Program-made: the position numbers and the translations under genes
From: Podocnemis expansa
Taxonomy: Eukaryota; Chordata; Testudines; Podocnemididae
NCBI GenBank assembly: GCA_007922195.1
Contig: ML682003.1
Span: forward strand, 1,244,719 to 1,308,718
DNA length: 64,000 bases
Reading direction: 5' to 3'
Notes under the pieces: generated by a model
What the model was told of the DNA's origin: nothing
What the model saw: the letters and a program-made list of their open reading frames with translations, nothing else
The model's database searches: none
Part shown: in pieces, positions 24,250 to 34,844 of the stretch
Numbering within the stretch: position 1 is the stretch's first letter
How the letters are laid out: every line of letters begins with the position of its first letter

Positions 24250-26080
24250 GACAAGGAGCTGCGATCTGATGAATCATCTTAATTAAACCATTGTCTCAGC
24301 CATCAATGCCCTGGCTACAAACTGCCCCCTCCCACTCCATCGCCCACATAGATCTGCATGGTTTTCCAACACCCTGCTCCAGATGAAGAGATAGGGCCAG
24401 AAATCTGAGCTTCCAGAGCAGAAAATAAAGGCTGAACAAAACAAGGAATTTCTCCAAACCTATGAGGAGGTTGTATTAGAAGCCAAGAGACTTCCTAGTG
24501 TCCTACATTGAAGCTGCCAAATCCCACCCCAAGACATGAAGTGACAAACTACTTCACTAATCCTGAGCATCTACAGGCCAGCACAGAACTCAGTAGCAAG
24601 TGCTAATCATCTTACTTCACAGGAAACATCACACATATTTGAAAAATCTTCTCCAACAGCCTCAATCTGCCTCCTCCCGTACCACCACAATACGCATACA
24701 CCTGTCACTGCCAGCCCTCCTTCCTGAGTTCAGTACAATCATGATTCAAGAGGTATTAGACACCCTGATGGAGCCTTCACCCAAAATTTGTGTACCCAAT
24801 GCACAACGTTTCTGGCTGACGCATCATGAGAAATAGCTGTTATTCACAATCAGAACAGCCAAGGCCTCATTCAGGGAAGAAACCTGCCCCTTCGCGTTCA
24901 AACAAGCAATAGTGTGGCACAGAGAGAAGAAACTCACCCTGGATATGTCCACTCTAGCTAACCACTACGCAATATCAATTCCTTCATCCCTGAGCAAGCG
25001 CGAAGAGAAGCTACCAGTTCATCTAACTGACCTAGACCCAGCACAACCCAGATTCAGTCCAGAAAATGAGACAGAAATAACTTTAAATGGTACTGATGGA
25101 TGATCTTCTGCTATCGATTGACGGATGGCAGACACCTCTTCTGATCTTCCTGGATCTCTGTACTGTAGTCAACAATGTCACTCACCAAACAGTAATGATT
25201 TGCCTTACAGTGGTAGCAGGGATAAATGTGAATGTACTAACATGAGCCGAGTCCTTCCTAGAGGGATGCGCCCAATGTGTTGAGGATGGGAAACTGAACA
25301 TCCACCACCACTGTTCCCTCTCTAGTCCTTTTTCAGATCCACATGCAGCAAGTGGAAAAAAACAGACTCACAAGTCAGCAGTGTGCAGGAAACACACAGC
25401 ATATTCTTCCCTACACACGACACCAGGATAACCAAAGTGGCCCAGGCGGATGAGAACAGGCCATGGATGATACAAAAAACAGCTTGCTGAAGCAGAACCT
25501 GAGCAAGACAGAATGGATCCCGATGGGCAAAGGAAAGTCCGGAAGAATTTCCAGCCACTCTGTATTCTTCTTCATTTGTAGATACGTGCTCACAATTGCT
25601 CAATTCCGTCAATGGCTCTCTCCTGTAATTCTTCGCTGACGTGACACATTTCCATAGCAACATCTGCAAATCACTCAGCCATCTCCGTTTGGCTGGGAAA
25701 CACCACCTCGACCTGGCTGAGGATGACCTGGGCTCAGTCATACGTAACTTTGTACTCCCCCATCTGAACTACAGGCATGAAATACGTTTCCTGCAGCCAG
25801 GCAAGCCTGACTCATACAGGACACTGCAGCATGTCTACACAGCAACACTGGACATCAAGAGCACACCACACCAGCCCTCTGCTCATTACACTGGCTTCCT
25901 GTTGCAGTCCATTATTACCTGGGTGACCAATGGACTCGGCCCAGGACATCTAAAAGATCACCTGAAGCTCCAGGAGGAAGACCACATGCAAAAACGTCAC
26001 TCTTCAGACAGTGGGATTTGTGCAGGACAGAATTTTCTCGGGCTAGAAGAACAAACTCTCAAGGGGAAATAAGGACCATC
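24250..26080 (+). pseudogene. L2-like LINE ORF2 relic
   Basis: A heavily mutated plus-strand LINE. Translation in shifting frames gives AINALATNCPLPLHRP and SAWFSNTLLQMKR near 24300-24390, then the block FLDLCTVVNNVTHQTVM near 25146-25196, which stands where L2 polymerases have LLDLSAAFDTVDH. Near 25826-25980 comes a C-terminal block ending in NGLGPGHLKDHL, like the GLGPAYLRD.L motif of L2 ORF2. The catalytic Asp of block A is visible, but stops and frameshifts make it dead. It carries no intact domain. Confidence 0.7.
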
Positions 26081-26133
26081 CGAAACCTCACCTCCTTCTG
26101 CTCCAAGGCACACGTCCCCAACCTGTCTTCCCT

Positions 26134-26434
26134 AAGGCCTCGTCTACGCTTGCTGCCACTTTAGGCAGGAGTCAAAGGGAAATATGCCAGCCATGTAAAA
26201 TAAGTTGCAAAATGACTGCCTTTGACTCTCTAACGCCCACCTACCTCCCTGTCTCCACTGCACTGAGTTGAAGGGAAACGCTGTCCCTTTGACTCAGCTC
26301 TACTCTTCTTCCAGGAAAGGAGTTACTAACTCACACTCCAAATCAACTGAGTGCATCTCAACTGATTGCTCAATCAAACATAGAAATTTGAACTGACGGC
26401 AGTGACTTTGTCACCATCCGTGTAGGCTTACCCT
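26134..26434. mobile_element. Possible TIR MITE
   Basis: The left end AAGGCCTCGTCTACGC and the right end CGTGTAGGCTTACCCT are imperfect inverted complements about 300 bp apart. Internal phrases such as AACGCTGTCCCTTTGACTC and CCTTTGACTCTC are also partly mirrored. No target duplication was identified. Confidence 0.4.
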
Positions 26435-26540
26435 CACAGACAAAGTAGGGGATACATTTAAAATTAAAAGCCAACCAATCAAAACAAAACACTCCCAAGC
26501 ACACCTTTACCAAAAAGATGAGAGAGAGAATGAACCACAC

Positions 26541-26635
26541 ATGACAGATTGCAAGGGGTAGATGTGCTAGTCTAGTTCAGCAAAACAAACAAGGAGTATA
26601 GTGGCACTTTTAAAGATTAACAAATTATGACAGAT
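26541..26635 (+). mobile_element. Fold-back family, single-arm copy D
   Basis: The body at 26550-26626 has the head (GTGCTAGTCTAGTTCAGC) and one stem arm (CAAGGAGTATAGTGGCAC, then AAAGATTAACAAATT) and stops where other copies fold back. An exact 9-bp target duplication, ATGACAGAT, flanks it (26541-26549, 26627-26635). It is the only clear head-containing single-arm copy with target duplications here. Confidence 0.85.
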
Positions 26636-27630
26636 GTTAGTCGCACTGCTTAATGCATAATTGGAAGAAGTTCACATGCCACAGTGATGAGAGTGGTATA
26701 AAGCTAGTATGTTATAATGACAAAAGCCTTAATGGTTCAGCCTAGTAATACGGTCAGACAGAAAAGGGAACGGGAGGCTGGGAAGGTACGAATCATGAGT
26801 GCCGTTTAGTTAATAAAAATACAGGATGTTGGTAATTCCCAAGCACAGTGATTTATACAGAGTCCCTCAAAGGGAAAATCAGCTAAGAGGATAGAAGTAA
26901 ACACATTTTAAAAAGTGGATAGGTCTGATGTGCATAAGTGCAGAGCACCCACCATCACAGCACCAATAAGGACTGTGGATGCTCAATAGCTCTCAAAAAA
27001 TCTGGCATGTGGAAATTGTTAGGGCAGAATGTGATGAAGGCATCTTATTTAAGAGCCACAAAAAGGACATATTACTGCATCCTCCACCTAATTACATCAG
27101 ATGAGCTCTACTGAAAACAACAGAGCTATCATGAATTTATACCTGTTGAGAATCTGCACCTTTCTGCAGTTACATGTAGTGGGACGACAACAAAGAGGGT
27201 TAATCCTCAGGCTTCAGGGTCCACAGGAAGCATCAGTTGAGGGTCAAGAGGAAATCATCCATGTTCAGAAGCCAAGGAGTATGCACCTTGTCAGCAGAGC
27301 AGTATTATGAGCGTAGCCTTCACTGGAAACCTCCAGCCACTGGAGGAAAGAGGATTTCAGTCTCAGTAGAGCAATTGTCATTGCACGCTCAGCCAAAAAG
27401 AAAGGTAGCTGAGTCATTTCAGAGACCAAGCTATATGGAGGTACGCAGTGCAGCCACCGTCAAAGGCTTGATAACGAGGAGGCAGTTTTATGAGCAATTC
27501 GCCTGCTCAGCGAATGCTTGACCCTTCAGAAGTGGGCAACTTTCCTTTATCCCTTCCCTTATTAAATGAAAATGCCATTCACTCACAGAAGCACAATATT
27601 TAAAAAGCAATCACACCAGGGGGGACGCAG
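26636..27630. other. Unassigned sequence
   Basis: No feature is recognised. Two overlapping plus-strand frames (27101-27310, 27237-27521) show no family resemblance. Confidence 0.45.
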
Positions 27631-27788
27631 CTTCCTCCTGGTTGCAAAGGGGGCAGCCGTGTTAGTCTAGTAAAGCAAAAAAAGCAAGGAGTCTTGTGAC
27701 ACTTAAAGATTAACATTAATAAATAAATAAATAGATCTGTTAGTCTTTAAGTGCCACAAGACTCCTTGCTTTTTTACCTTCCTCCTGG
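27631..27788 (+). mobile_element. Fold-back retroelement copy E
   Basis: The body at 27642-27777 has the head GTGTTAGTCTAGTAAAGC, a stem from AGCAAGGAGTCTTGTG to TTAAAGATTAAC, a loop of AATA repeats and the mirrored arm ending CTCCTTGCTTTTTT. An exact 11-bp target duplication, CTTCCTCCTGG, flanks it (27631-27641, 27778-27788). Confidence 0.92.
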
Positions 27789-28069
27789 GTTAGTCAGACC
27801 GGGTCCAAATCTGTTGCCTGCAACAAATTACCACGTGGGTTCTCCTGGAATTTTCCTGACTTTTCATACGAGCCATGTCTGGCAGAAGTACATAAATAGC
27901 ATCTGAGGCCCAAAGAGAGATACTGCCCAAACAAAGATGGAAAATATAATGACTTTTACCACCTTTATAACTCAACCTTTGATTATTAACACAGAGGGCA
28001 TTTCAAAAACCTATTTTAACTTCCACTACCAATCATAAGTACTTATTTGAACTCCATTACAGCCTCATC
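27789..28069. other. Unassigned sequence
   Basis: Nothing is recognised. Confidence 0.4.
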
Positions 28070-28290
28070 TGAGCACCTCACGGTCTTTAATATATTTATC
28101 CTTACAACACCCCTGTGAGGAAAAGTTGTGTTATGAACCCCATTGCACAGATGGGGAGCTGAGGCACAGAAAAGCTAAATGCCCTGCCCAAGGTCTCCCA
28201 GGAAGCCTGTGGCAAAGCAGAGACCTGAACCCAGTGCTCTGCAGCACCTCACTATCACCTGCCCTTAGGGGAAAAAGGCTTGTCTCGACC
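28070..28290 (+). repeat. MIR-like SINE relic
   Basis: The text follows the MIR core and tail closely: TCCTTACAACACCCCTGTGA, CCATTGCACAGATGGGGAG, CTGAGGCACAGAAAAGC, TGCCCAAGGTCTCCCAGG, AGAGACCTGAACCCAG. The open frames at 28126-28350 lie within it and are not genes. Confidence 0.75.
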
Positions 28291-28599
28291 TGCAGAGTGA
28301 CAACTTTCTGCCTCCACCAGCTACGGGCAAGAGACACGCTCCCCTCTTAACATACGCAGGTTCCACTAACACTCTGCAGGTTAGCAATGTGCATGCTCCA
28401 ACCCCTAACTCTGATGCTGTCTGTATTCAAGGGACCATTTATTTTATTTAACATCAATATTTAAAAATTACAATAATCCATAAGCGGCCATGGCAGGTAC
28501 CACCAGAAAGATTATAATTTGCTAAGCATGATCACAGTGTTCATGTGTATTATTTCTCATGGAAGCTTGGATATGTTTGATGTATCTATATTTCGATTC

Positions 28600-29090
28600 G
28601 ACCTGCGCTTCTGGGTGACACCGCAGACAGAATGGCATCAGCACTAAGTTGTTTAATGGCCCGTTGAGGGAACTCAATGGTACAGTAAGCCCAGGAAAAG
28701 AACAGGAGCTACACTTTATCAGTCACCAGGACATCATGTTGCTGTAAGTTTCCACAAGCAGTATAGTAAAGGGACATAAAAGGCAGCTGTACCCCAACCA
28801 TATTGTCTTCAGTTTCCATCCTGCTTCCTACCCCTGGATCAACTCACCGTAACTGAGGCTGTGAAACAAAGAGGTGAGAGCCACCCAGGTACTGGACACA
28901 CACCAGAGGGACTCTATGAGCCTGCAAATTCCAGTGAAAACCTGATCTATACAGACCTATTCATTGTACATATCCGATTGCTTTAATCACACAACACTTC
29001 TTGCCTTGCTTGTGTCTTTTCTTTTCTAATAAACCTTTAGTTCCTAAAGGATTGGCTGGAAGCGTGGTATTTTGGGTATGATTCAAAATC
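28600..29090 (+). mobile_element. Possible LTR of an unplaced retroelement
   Basis: A TATA-like ACATAAAAGG at about 28776 is followed roughly 250 bp later by TAATAAACC (29026-29034) and by TCCTAAAGGATTGGCTGG. This promoter-to-poly(A) arrangement and the closing phrase resemble LTRs I associate with turtle retroelements. No partner LTR, primer-binding site, internal genes or target duplication was found. The limits are guesses. Confidence 0.35.
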
Positions 29091-29100
29091 ATCTTGATCC

Positions 29101-30262
29101 AGGAAAGTATGTGACTCTGTGGGTGTCAAGAGAACATTGTGGTAAAGGGAACAGAGTTTTAAATAACTTATCTCTTTACTAGCTCTGGCAACTGATTGGA
29201 AGCTAGAGAGTTTAAATGCAGTAAATGGGACTGTGTATTTTTTGTTTGTTTGTTTGTTTTGGCTCCTTGATAACCAGTGTGGGGAATCAGAAGCACTTGG
29301 AGAGTCTAACTTCAGTGCTGGGAGAATCCGCTCTCCTTTTGCAGCATCCCCTGAACTTGGCATTTTCAGGTGGCCTACCCTAAGCACAGATGGGTCAAAA
29401 CCAAGCATCTTCCTGGACTATCCAGCCCCTGGTCCACTGAAAAAGACTTAAAAATTCACTGTTCCAAAAGAATTCTACCATTGGCTTACCAGTTCCACCT
29501 TACATCACTGTTCTGTTTAGTGTTCAATACAGGTATGTTTCTAGTGAAAAGAAGTAAAAAGTTTATGTAACAAAGTACAGAGATTTGCGAAGTAGAAAGA
29601 AAAAGTATGAAATGGTTATTTGTAAATCAAAAATCAAAGCACACATTCTAGAGCCTAAACTTAACTAACAAGCTACATTAACTCACCCAATTAACAAGCT
29701 AATTTACTTTATCTAAAGTCGTAGCAGTAGACTGGCTGTGAGTCTCCTTTCATAAGACAGAGCACATGGAGAGTTTCTCTCTTCGAGGAAGAAACCAGAT
29801 TATACTTCAGTACCCCCAGTTATACTTCAAAAAAACCCACTGTTTCTACCTACCTGCAAACCTTCTATCACCTGCAGCTTTGATTTTCCCTTGCAGTTTT
29901 TCTCTCATGTGATTTTCACACCCTCCTCCTTGGCATCAGGCTCCGTAATATACACTGACCTCCATGGTGATGTGAAATACACAGAGGAGAAAACAGAGAA
30001 AAACAAGTGTCTATTCTCCCCTATTTGACAAGAGCGTGTTTATCACCTTCTGGTGACCTGCCTAAATTCACATACCTTGAAATCTAACTTTCATTATGCA
30101 GATATAATTCCTTAAAAATTATTTGAACATACATTTTCATCAGGGTTATGATGGTAGAGACCTCACAGGCCACCTTTCGATAAACTTTTATATGCATTCT
30201 TCAGCCCTGTAAAACAGTGTTCCTCATCCCCTCTGCCTGTTGGCACAAGGCCTAGGTTACAC
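29101..30262. other. Unassigned sequence
   Basis: A short (TTTG)n run at about 29241-29259 is present. No gene or other repeat is recognised. Confidence 0.45.
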
Positions 30263-30778
30263 CAGGGCTATGTCCACGCAAGGCTTTCATTTTGAAACAA
30301 CTACAGTCGTTTTGAAATAAAACTTGACAGGTCCAGATGTTTCCTCATTTAGCAATAAGGAAAATCATTTTGATACAATAAAACCTAGTTTTGCATCGAA
30401 ATGAGAGTTATTTTGAAACTGTGTTTTCAAAATAACCCTGTCTGGCTGTGTTATGTCAATATGTCACACATATCGATATGACACTGGACCTTCCTCCCAG
30501 GGTGCATGTCACCCTGGGAGGAAGTCCCACCCCCACTCAGCACCCTGGCCAGGGTGCTGAGGGGAGGTGCAGGCGAATGGCGGGCGCTGGAGCCAGCTTT
30601 GCCCGCTGCTCCCGCTTGCCGGGGACGGGGTGGGGCAGATGCCCGAGCCGGCTTCACCCGCTGCCTAGCTGGGTAGCTGCCGGCCGGCCGGTGGGAGCAC
30701 AGCTAGTCTGGCACCCCGCTCCCCCAGCTCCTGGAAAACCTGAAAGTGGCCAGGGCAAGTACCCTCTCGGGTGCCCCG

Positions 30779-30990
30779 GCTGCTTGCAAGTGGCTGGGGG
30801 TGGGGTGCCAGTTCCCAGCCCCTCGCAGGCTCTGCAGCCTGTCATCAATGTCACAGAGGTGAAACTGACCAGCCTGGGGAGTCCACTTTGCAGGTGGTCA
30901 ATTTCACCTCTGTGAAATTGACGACAGGCTGCAGAGCCTGCCAGGGGCTGGGGGAACCGGCACTCCCCCACCAGCTGCTTGCAAGCGGCC
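30779..30990. repeat. 93-bp inverted repeat in the GC-rich core
   Basis: Left arm 30779-30871 and right arm 30895-30990 are inverted complements with a few differences, separated by about 23 bp. The best-matched part includes CAGAGGTGAAACTGACCA against TGGTCAATTTCACCTCTG, and GCAGGCTCTGCAGCCTGTC against its mirror. It would form a strong hairpin as RNA or single-stranded DNA. Confidence 0.85.
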
Positions 30991-31189
30991 AGGGGCTGGG
31001 GGACTGTGGCCCCTGGCTAGCTCTGCGGGCACCCCGAGCTCACCCCTCAGCCCGGGCTCTGGCAGCAGCTGGAGGGGCTGCTGGTGCAGACGTCCACTCC
31101 ACCCACCGCCAGGGCTCGGCACACGCTGCCTGGGTGGGGGCGGCAGGCACCTGCTGTGCCTGCCACCCGGGACAGGCGCCTGCCACAGG

Positions 31190-31490
31190 GGCGGGGGCCA
31201 CGAGCGCCAGCTCTGCCCGCTGCCCTGGTTTGGCAGCACGGGCCAAGCCCAGGCGGTGGGCAGAGCCGGCACCTGCAGCCCCTGCCCCTGCGGCATGCAC
31301 CCAACCCGGGCGGGGGGACAGAGCCAGCGGCCGTGGCCTCTGCCCAGGCAGCGTGCGCCAAGCCTGGGCAGCGGGCAGAGTCGGCACCCACAGCCCTTGC
31401 CCGCCCAGCAGCAGGACAGCCCGGATGGCGGGCAGAGCCGGCACCCGCGGCCCCTGCCCCAGTGGCAGCCGCCCAGCTCTGGGGCCACAG
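31190..31490. repeat. GC-rich tandem array, ~60-bp units
   Basis: Diverged units contain a GGGCAGAGCCGGCACC core followed by a CCCCTGCCC block, about five copies. Long frames open on both strands here (for example 30771-31595 plus and 30904-31608 minus) because of the GC bias and the repeat. Their products are low-complexity Ala/Pro/Gly/Arg strings and are not genes. Confidence 0.7.
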
Positions 31491-31883
31491 GTGCCTCACA
31501 GTCCCTCTGTGCTGCCCAAACAGCAGCAGGGGAGTCAGGGCAGGGGGATCCCTGCTCTGGGGGCAGTTTTCCCCTGCTTGCTGCCCCTCTCCTGAAGCGA
31601 GATAGCATGTCCGCACACAGGGCATGCTATTTTGCTTTCAGGGTTTCCCTTACTTCGAATTAAAAAATTTTTATTTCATTTCAAAATAAGGATTTTATTT
31701 AGAAATAAGTTATTTTGGAATAACTTATTTCAAAATAAATAGCTACTTGTGGACATAGCCCAGGTCTCACAAGTGGTGGGTTAGTCCCCTTACCACTGGA
31801 CCATGCTTCCTCACAGTATTCTGTAGGGTATTCTCAGAACTTGTTAAACCTACACAAGGCTGGCTAATTTCACCTTCTTTTTA

Positions 31884-32093
31884 AAATCAAGTTCCAAGAG
31901 GCCAGCCGTGTTAGTTTAGTTCAGCAAAACAAACAAGGAGTTCTGTCGCACTTAAATACTAACAATTTTTTTTTAATCGCCTGAGCTTTTGTGTCTAATG
32001 AAGTGGGATTTTCTCCCATGAAAGGTCACGCGATAAATAAATTTATTAGTCTTTAAGTGGTACAAAATTCCCCTTCTTTTTTTTAAATCAGTT
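31884..32093 (+). mobile_element. Fold-back retroelement copy F
   Basis: The body, about 31894-32084, has the head (GTGTTAGTTTAGTTCAGC), first arm CAAGGAGTTCTGTCGCAC, a partly deleted middle, then TAATGAAGTGGGATTTTCTCCC and the mirrored arm AATTTATTAGTCTTTAAGTG. Flanks share AAATCA(A)GTT, an imperfect target duplication. It is more degraded than other copies. Confidence 0.75.
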
Positions 32094-33033
32094 TGCATTT
32101 CTGGTCCTCTTGTACTATACAAACTTGTCAGCTGTCTTTGCATTGCTAGATATTTTATATGCCTAACAAACTGTTCATTGAAATGAAGTGGGGTTTTTTT
32201 TGTTTGTTTGTTTGTAAGTATTCAAAGCCCATTTACATGGAGGATACAGAAGAGAACGATGCCTATCTGCAGATTTTTCCACTCCAGCTGGACCCATCAC
32301 CTTACATTATTCAGCAACTTTATTGGGAATCCTGCATGTGTGCCAGCCAACAGCCATGAAAATATCTTTCAACAGACTGGCATGCGACAGACTTAGTTCC
32401 CTCAGTCGGATGGAGGAACAGAAGGAACCAGTTGGAAGATGGATGGATGGGACAAGCAGATAACTGTAGCCTTTCCATTCCTATAATTTACAACTCAAAA
32501 GCCAAGTAGCTTTGCAACCTGAAAGAATGGAGTCTATTGAAATTTCTCACACAGATGATAAATTGGAGGGAAAAAAAGAAAAGGTATCCTGCTAAATGTC
32601 CTACATTGTCAAAAACAGGCTGCACAATAGATTTATATATGCATTTGCTGTGTTTCATTTCCACACATTCCTTTCTTTGCCTGTTTATTCATTTATGACC
32701 CTAGTATGATTATTTTGATCAAGCAATGTAAATGAAACTCTGAAGTGCCTATGAAATTATAACAATGAGTGCCCATGCAACTTGCAAGCAAGTTTTCTTA
32801 CAAGGGCTAATCCCAGGGCTTAGTGAACTGCCATGCAGAACTAATATTAATGCACAAGCCCCGAGGCATCACACTTGCAAAGCCGCTCTGTGCAGGGAGT
32901 TCCTTGCATTACACAACAGCATCCCATGAAACTGTGATGACCTTTTTTCTTCAGGAAGTTGCATTTCGCACTAAGATGCCTGGATGATCACTGTGCATCC
33001 TATGCCTTGAACAGTAACAAAGCTGCCCCAAGA
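32094..33033. other. Unassigned sequence
   Basis: No gene is recognised. A (TTTG)n run lies near 32200. Confidence 0.45.
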
Positions 33034-33090
33034 TCCAGAGGGATAGACCTGTTAGTCTATTTCAGCAAAACAAATGAGGGCTTTGGCAGC
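33034..33090 (+). mobile_element. Fold-back family, head fragment G
   Basis: Only the head survives: AGGGATAGACCTGTTAGTC followed by TATTTCAGCAAAACAAATG. Beyond it the resemblance is lost. No convincing target duplication. Confidence 0.6.
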
Positions 33091-33310
33091 CCATACGCTA
33101 TTCCGGTCCCGGATCTTGCCTAGCACAAGCTGCTATGAGTGGCCGAGAGTTTATTGTGACACAATGAGATATTTCTGATTCAAACTGTGCGCTTTATTTG
33201 TCAGACAATATATGGAAATATTAGCATATAACCACAAATCTGCACATATCCCAGGATCGTGTATTATTTTGCATTCCAGACAGCTGCACTGCCCAGGCAA
33301 AGGGCGTGGC

Positions 33311-33578
33311 ATCTTGTTGAAGTTTCCAAAGGGATAGCCGTGTTAGTCTAGTCCAGTAAAAAAACAACAAGCAGTTGCGTGGCACTTTAAGACTAACAGA
33401 TTTATTTTTTGCATGAGCTTTCATGGGAGAAGATCCCACTTCCTCAGATGCTTCAAAGATCACCCATCTTCGAAGCATCTGAGGAAGTGGGATCTTCTCC
33501 CACGAAAGCTCATGCAAAAAATAAATCTGTTAGTCTTAAAGTGCCACACAACTGCTTGTTGTTTTTATCTTGTTGAAG
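33311..33578 (+). mobile_element. Fold-back retroelement copy H, near-perfect palindrome
   Basis: The body is 33323-33566. After the head (GGGATAGCCGTGTTAGTC) and an A-rich linker comes a 90-bp arm (33365-33454), a 17-nt loop and the mirrored 90-bp arm (33472-33561), with only two mismatches. An exact 12-bp target duplication, ATCTTGTTGAAG, flanks it (33311-33322, 33567-33578), showing insertion as a single unit. The second arm holds CTGAGGA at 33479-33485, a short GTGGGA/TCCCAC stem and GAAA at 33504-33507, an arrangement resembling a hammerhead ribozyme core. The first arm carries the same arrangement on the minus strand. It has no coding frame. Confidence 0.95.
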
Positions 33579-34844
33579 GACCATCACCAAGAACCATCAA
33601 AACTGCAAGCTGGGGCCACTGACTTTGAAAGACTCAACTAGGGGCCCATTCCCATAGAACAATGTCTCCCTGCATGGAGGTCCACAAGGAGAAGGGACAA
33701 GCAGGACTAGTAAAACTGAAATGTCATCATCTGAGCAAGTGGCCTTGTGCCAGAGACCCGATTTAAGAGCTTGCAGGAGTGGTATTGAAGGAGACACTCT
33801 ACTCATCATGGAATATGACGAGCCTTGGACAAGGTCAAGAAACAACAATCTCTGGGTCCACTCCCTTTGTAAGGCGCTGGAGCCAGGTGGTAACACTTAC
33901 CTCCAAGAACCACCACTGTGTGGACAAGAGTCAGGGAACTCACTGCTCTTCACCTCAACACACACCCAAGTACACCACCTACCCTTGCGCCCCTACCCTC
34001 ACTTCACTTTCATGCCCCAGCTGTTGGCTGGTACACAGGCCTTCTCTTGCACCTCGCTGGCCCTGTCATGCTGACCAAATTCACCTTCATGGTGCTGCTG
34101 GGGTCTCCAAAACAGATTGCTCCGCTGTCGACACAATTGAGAATTCCTCCAGGGTAGATCACGGTATTGTGGCCTTTGCAACAAGAATGGGATTATTCCA
34201 AATGCTTTCTGACTCACTACACTCAGCTTCTCACACTCAGGATCTATATTTTGAGGTTGGGACCAGAGGTGCAAATGGTGGTTACACCACCACTGCAAAC
34301 AATTGTCTCCTACAGTTTGAGATCAAGGCGGCCCCCACCCTTCACCATCGCAGCCAGACAACCATTTCATCAGTCTACCCTGAGATGTTAAAGAGTCCAC
34401 ATAGCTCAGGGGAGAATTCATCCTATTGCCAAAAGAGCTTCATCAATAGCTTGGTAGGATGTTTCCCCCACAAGCATCAATACAACAGAGCCTCACCACT
34501 CTCAGAGCAACACTTGACCAATAACTGAGGCAGAACAGCGGACACAGAGATAACAGGAACATCCACAGTAGATGTTATAGGCTACGATTACCAGCCTATG
34601 CAACACCAAGACTACAAGGGAAGGAAAACGGGCATCCTCACTTTGCCACAGCATCTACAAAGACACAAAGAGATGAGGCAGACCCTGAGAATCTGTTCAT
34701 AATCAATTACGTCTCAACAAGATATAACTGAGGCACAGCAGCAACCAAAGCACAGTAGAAGGGCAGAGCAAGTGCAATAACTAGGGATGACAGAGAGCAA
34801 AGGCGGGAGAAGCCACTTATCTATGGCATGAAAATAGATCGATA
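33579..34844. other. Unassigned sequence with a 249-codon open frame
   Basis: A plus-strand frame of 249 codons runs 33779-34528. Its product has no signal peptide, membrane segment or domain I recognise, and other frames are open over the same bases (33721-34074, 33918-34157, 33999-34298 minus). I infer chance openness or an unrecognised old retroelement frame, not a host gene. Confidence 0.45.

Larger units (their letters stand above)
30265..31761. mobile_element. TIR element with GC-rich core, 1.5 kb
   Basis: The left end GGGCTATGTCCAC and right end GTGGACATAGCCC are exact inverted complements. Next to them lie AT-rich sub-terminal regions made of TTTTGAAATAA-type motifs (30280-30440 and 31645-31745) that pair with each other. 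The same ends and sub-terminal motifs occur at 54694-55200. The middle, about 30520-31610, is unlike anything else here: GC- and CpG-rich, with a hairpin and a tandem array. No transposase was recognised. AGGTTACAC (30254-30262) and AGGTCTCAC (31762-31770) might be a 9-bp target duplication with two mismatches. Confidence 0.65.

Noticed and set aside
30771..31608. Open frames of 274, 234 and 192 codons on both strands in the GC-rich block
   Set aside because: Several frames are open at once over the same bases because of GC bias and tandem repetition; the products are low-complexity Ala, Pro, Gly and Arg strings.
33779..34528. Plus-strand open frame of 249 codons
   Set aside because: No recognisable domain, signal peptide or membrane segment, and competing frames are open on both strands. 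Kept only as a remark in the region entry.
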